Shown one piece after another: positions 61,610 to 64,000 of a stretch of 64,000 nucleotides of DNA; position 1 is the first letter of the stretch; the number at the start of each line of letters is the position of its first letter. The stretch is from Haloprofundus marisrubri (lineage in GTDB: Archaea > Halobacteriota > Halobacteria > Halobacteriales > Haloferacaceae). A program made the translations under genes and the position numbers. The stretch covers positions 436,001 through 500,000 of the forward strand of contig NZ_LOPU01000018.1 of assembly GCF_001469955.1 (NCBI RefSeq), in the 5' to 3' direction. The notes under the pieces are model-generated. The model saw only the letters and a program-made list of their open reading frames with translations, was not told the DNA's origin and ran no database searches.

Positions 61610-62176
61610 ATGAGTCTGTCCGCTCGTCTGGTGGCCCTTCGTGACCGGGCGCTTCTGACCGGCGTCGTGGGAGGGACGATTATCTCTATCTCCGGAACTC
61701 TCGGCTACATCGTCGTTCCCGCGTGGACCGCCGACCGGGACTTCGTGGTCGCAGCGATGGGTTCGGTCTTCAGCGTCACCTCCCTCCCGGCCAGCTACCA
61801 TCTTCTCGTCCTCGTTCTACCCGCCGTATTAGCGTCGCTGCTCGGGACGCTGCTGCTCCGCCGATGGGGACTGCGCGGACGCTCGGCCGACCTGAAACTG
61901 CTCGGCGGCATCGTCGGAACCCCACTCGTGGTGATTTTCTTTCTGTACGTCGTCGCCGCAGTCGGGTTCGGCGTCGGCTTGTACCTCGGCGACCTGCTGG
62001 AGCAACCGCTGCGGTCGCTGAGCGGGATGTTGATTTTCGCGGGGCTGGCGCTCTCGTTCGGGCTTATCGCACTCTCGTTGCTTCTCCCCGTCGTCGTCTC
62101 GGGCATCGGCCTCAGTACGGCCGGTGGCTACCTTCTGGCGCGTGGGATTCTGTACGCCGCAGACTCGGTGAGATAG
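61610..62176 (+). CDS. polytopic membrane protein of unknown function
   Basis: 188 residues, four to five hydrophobic segments (for example VGGTIISISGTLGYIVVPA, LLVLVLPAVLASLLGTLLLR, GTPLVVIFFLYVVAAVGFGV and LALSFGLIALSLLLPVVVSG). A basic stretch RRWGLRGRSADLK forms a cytoplasmic loop. An AT-rich region with ACAAATACC ~28 nt upstream is the likely promoter. No family recognised. Confidence 0.75.
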   Translation: MSLSARLVALRDRALLTGVVGGTIISISGTLGYIVVPAWTADRDFVVAAMGSVFSVTSLPASYHLLVLVLPAVLASLLGTLLLRRWGLRGRSADLKLLGGIVGTPLVVIFFLYVVAAVGFGVGLYLGDLLEQPLRSLSGMLIFAGLALSFGLIALSLLLPVVVSGIGLSTAGGYLLARGILYAADSVR

Positions 62177-62261
62177 GTTTTGAAGATTCGCACTTTGGAT
62201 TACACGTCGAGAAATAGTGGACACGCACGTCGCCGCGACGCCCGCATCCGGCGACCCCCTC

Positions 62262-62597
62262 TCAGTGAACAAACGAAATCCGGTCCCCACGACGGTAGCG
62301 CTGGAGTCGCTCGAACGCCACCGCGTTCCCCCGGTCGTCGAAGTCGATTCTGTACACACCCAAGATATCCTGCGTATCCGGCACTGACCGTCGCTCTACT
62401 ACGTCGACGAGCGTGCGCCACCGTTGTGCGTCCTCGTCGTACTCGACCGTGTGGACGCTGTCGAGCGGCCGTTGGGTGATTGCTTCGGTTCGACTGGCCG
62501 CCCGCTCTCGGATGTTGTCGAGGTCGAACTGTCCTCGCTGTTCCGTCGTGCTGTCGGTACTTTCACTCGTCGTGCTCATGTTCCCATCCGTCCCCAT
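62262..62597 (-). CDS. GvpO-like gas vesicle protein homologue, stand-alone
   Basis: 111 residues. After a Ser/Thr-rich start, residues ~35-108 match the GvpO family: QRPLDSVHTVEYDEDAQRW, VVERRSVPDTQDILGVYRI and FERLQRYRRGDRIS, i.e. the typical W-x-V-EVVE-x-x-RxP and final RYxR pattern. GvpO is needed for gas vesicle formation or its regulation, but no gvpA, gvpC, gvpN or other gvp gene is in the window, so this paralogue probably has another role. Start 62597 fits a TTATTGAAAC box ~22 nt upstream; 62579 is an alternative. Confidence 0.75.
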   Translation of the reverse strand: MGTDGNMSTTSESTDSTTEQRGQFDLDNIRERAASRTEAITQRPLDSVHTVEYDEDAQRWRTLVDVVERRSVPDTQDILGVYRIDFDDRGNAVAFERLQRYRRGDRISFVH

Positions 62598-62676
62598 GGG
62601 AGTGTCTGACTATGTTTCAATAATCGTTGTGCCGCTTGCCGGTCCGTGCGCAGTACACAGAATCGCGAGCGGTCGT

Positions 62677-63186
62677 CTACAGGCCGCTCGTGACCGAAAC
62701 CGCCTCCAACGCAGCCTCGACGACCTGAAGCGCGGCCACGCCGTCTCGACGCTCGACGACCACGAGTAACGAACCGTCCATCGTCGCCGCCGCGTCGACC
62801 GAAATCTCTGCCGCCCGCAACCGACCTAACACAGCCGTCAGCGCGTCGGCGTCGACTTCGCCGGTCGCCAGAATCGCCGTCTGTGACCCCACGTCGGGAA
62901 CCACTGTCTGTCCACCGAGCGTCAACAGCGCCCCCTCGTCCGACTCAGCAGCGTCGTCGACGACGCCGACCCCACTGTTCATCGTCACGCAAACCTCTCT
63001 GGATTCGACTTCCAGCGACGGCAACTCCTCGGCGTATCGCCGGAGCGCGGTAGCAATCGCATCTGTCTCGCCGTCGATATCGAGATGTGACGCGGCAGCG
63101 GTGTAGTTGACGACACCTGCGCGGAGCGCAGTGAGCAGAAACGGACGCTCGCGGGCGGCTGCGCGGGCGTCTGCGGCCAGTGACAT
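62677..63186 (-). CDS. haloarchaeal ACT-like regulatory protein (resembles DUF7523)
   Basis: 169 residues. The N-terminal ~60 residues look like a small helical DNA-binding or dimer domain (RERPFLLTALRAGVVNYTAA; IATALRRYAEEL). The rest has two beta-alpha-beta units (SQTAILATGEVDADALTAVL; GSLLVVVERRDGVAALQVVE) like a duplicated ACT fold. ACT domains bind amino acids or other small ligands; ligand unknown. The DUF number is from memory. GGATTTTTG ~27 nt upstream supports the start. Confidence 0.75.
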   Translation of the reverse strand: MSLAADARAAARERPFLLTALRAGVVNYTAAASHLDIDGETDAIATALRRYAEELPSLEVESREVCVTMNSGVGVVDDAAESDEGALLTLGGQTVVPDVGSQTAILATGEVDADALTAVLGRLRAAEISVDAAATMDGSLLVVVERRDGVAALQVVEAALEAVSVTSGL

Positions 63187-63323
63187 GGCCGCGACTCACA
63201 GGGAGCGAACAAAAATCCGCGGGGAAGTTCGAGGCGCTGACTGAACGAGATTTCAGTAACTTCGCGTACAGAAATATCATTCAGATTACCCTTATGCCGC
63301 CAGCAGCCCACAGTCTAACTGTG

Positions 63324-63563
63324 ATGAACACACCGACCGAACCGCTTCCGACGACGACAGAATCGGTGGTACAGACCTTCGTCTTCCTCCTCGTGGCGTT
63401 CGCTGCGATGGTCGTCGCCTCGTATCCGACGGCGACGCTGACGGCACTGGCGAGCGTCGGCGTGCTGACGCTGGCGACGATTGGCGCGCTCGCCGCGCGT
63501 CGCTCGCTGGGTCACCGCAGTCACATCTGCATCCCCCACACCGGCGTCTGCATCGACGCCTGA
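63324..63563 (+). CDS. small membrane protein with cysteine-containing tail (79 residues)
   Basis: 79 residues: two hydrophobic segments (TFVFLLVAFAAMVVASYPTA and LTALASVGVLTLATIGALAA) and a tail SHICIPHTGVCIDA with two Cys and two His, which could bind a metal or form a disulfide. The ATG at 63324 (or GTG one codon earlier) lies ~30 nt behind a TTACCCTTAT box. Unknown function. Confidence 0.65.
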   Translation: MNTPTEPLPTTTESVVQTFVFLLVAFAAMVVASYPTATLTALASVGVLTLATIGALAARRSLGHRSHICIPHTGVCIDA

Positions 63564-63607
63564 ATCTCGCCGACCGGTCTGGTCGCTCGGACTGACTCGA
63601 CCCCTCA

Positions 63608-63657
63608 CTGACCCCTCCGCGCCGTCTCCCCGCTGACCCCTCCGCATCGTTTCCCCG
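63608..63657. repeat. 25-bp direct repeat, two adjacent copies
   Basis: CTGACCCCTCCGC followed by CCGTCTCCCCG-type sequence occurs twice back to back (63608-63632 and 63633-63657, differing at three positions), with CTG starting a third copy. It lies in the 226-bp intergenic region before the cbiX-like gene; no gene is visible there. Confidence 0.75.
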
Positions 63658-63789
63658 CTGTTGGCTCTCCGGATCACCGGCTATCGGCCCTCCGGACGAC
63701 GAGAGAACCGCACGGAAACCGCCCGCACGGAATCGGTTTCGCCTGCCGGACCCGAAGTCCCTAAGAGCGTCGCGCCCCCAGCCTCAGAC

Positions 63790-64000
63790 ATGCAAGCGCT
63801 GGTCATCGTGGCCCACGGGTCCCACCTCAACCCGGATTCGAGCGCCCCGACCTACGACCACGCGGACACCATCCGCGACGTCGGCGCGTTCGACGAGGTG
63901 AAGACCGGATTCTGGAAGGAAGAACCCTCGCTCAGAGAGGTACTCAGAACCGTCGAATCCGACGAGGTGTTCGTCGTCCCCATGTTCATCAGTGAGGGCT
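63790..64000 (+). CDS. cbiX: CbiX-type sirohydrochlorin cobaltochelatase, 3' truncated by window
   Basis: First 70 codons of a chelatase of the CbiX/SirB family, which inserts cobalt (or nickel/iron) into sirohydrochlorin in cobalamin or heme-related synthesis. MQALVIVAHGSHLNPDSS contains the active-site His of HGSH; TGFWKEEPSLREVL and VFVVPMFISEG match the haloarchaeal long form. CCCTAAGAG ~27 nt upstream may be the TATA element. Rest of the gene lies beyond the window. Confidence 0.9.
   Translation, partial: MQALVIVAHGSHLNPDSSAPTYDHADTIRDVGAFDEVKTGFWKEEPSLREVLRTVESDEVFVVPMFISEG

Noticed and set aside
62262-62597. Gas vesicle gene cluster
   Set aside because: Only a GvpO-like gene is seen; neighbours are an unrelated membrane protein and an ACT-like protein.

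Overview
This window is a stretch of haloarchaeal chromosome (class Halobacteria, most like Haloferax, Halogeometricum or their relatives). By eye it is very GC-rich with strong G/C at third codon positions. The predicted proteins are acidic (Asp/Glu-rich, Lys-poor). Most first genes of transcription units have a TATA-like box 24 to 30 nt upstream of the start codon and almost no leader, the leaderless pattern typical of haloarchaea. Lineage markers include a Bat-type HTH_10 regulator, an Agl23-type membrane protein, a Nuo complex without NuoE/F/G, a heme O synthase with a CtaA-like N-terminal half, DUF4013 and many small zinc-ribbon and membrane proteins. I see no rRNA, tRNA, CRISPR array, transposase, integrase or plasmid replication gene, so this reads as core chromosome.

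Layout. 1-2547: end of an ADP-forming acetyl-CoA synthetase and a BioD/DRTGG partner. 2676-4277: PAS-GAF-Bat regulator. 4278-4506: convergent intergenic region with strong RNA-like secondary structure. 4507-5538: zinc polyol/threonine-type dehydrogenase. 5709-8129 and 8960-10869: two ABC-2 export systems around two tiny genes. 11227-14251: CBS-ParB protein, TrkA-N/DHH phosphoesterase and a methyltransferase. 14437-24968: eleven-gene nuoA-B-CD-H-I-J1-J2-K-L-M-N operon on the minus strand. 25101-26905: purKE. 27025-28881: Agl23-like. 29047-30602: ribH and an aminotransferase. 31431-33341: Hel308-like helicase. 33520-40197: DoxX, an OYE-type reductase, DUF4013, a phosphate permease and an S9 peptidase. 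40443-47845: IMPase, a DUF4349 lipoprotein, DUF2071, then a four-gene unit of a newly noticed 46-residue protein, a haloarchaeal coiled-coil protein and two bacterial-PH-domain membrane proteins, followed by a VOC protein and a Tat-signal protein. 47873-52541: KDPG aldolase, CoxB, CtaA/CtaB fusion, a Cys-containing membrane protein, a SelW-like protein and a YdjM-like protein. 52580-55859: two tandem aldo/keto reductases and a Gfo/Idh oxidoreductase. 55965-59417: third ABC-2 pair, a membrane protein, a 47-residue zinc ribbon and an HtrA protease. 59560-61044: cysS. 61253-64000: small membrane proteins, a lone GvpO-like gene, an ACT-like protein and the start of a CbiX chelatase.

How it works together. 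The Nuo operon, CoxB and the heme A/O pathway gene serve aerobic respiration; ACD and the aldolase serve carbon flow to acetate and pyruvate; purEK, ribH and cysS are housekeeping. The least explained items are: a structured segment at 4312-4455; a clean 35-codon membrane-helix reading frame directly behind the UAG of the CBS-ParB gene; two short-period intergenic repeats (10 bp x7 and 12 bp x4); an inverted repeat abutting the doxX promoter; and two small genes (43498-43638, 58192-58335) below normal annotation cut-offs.
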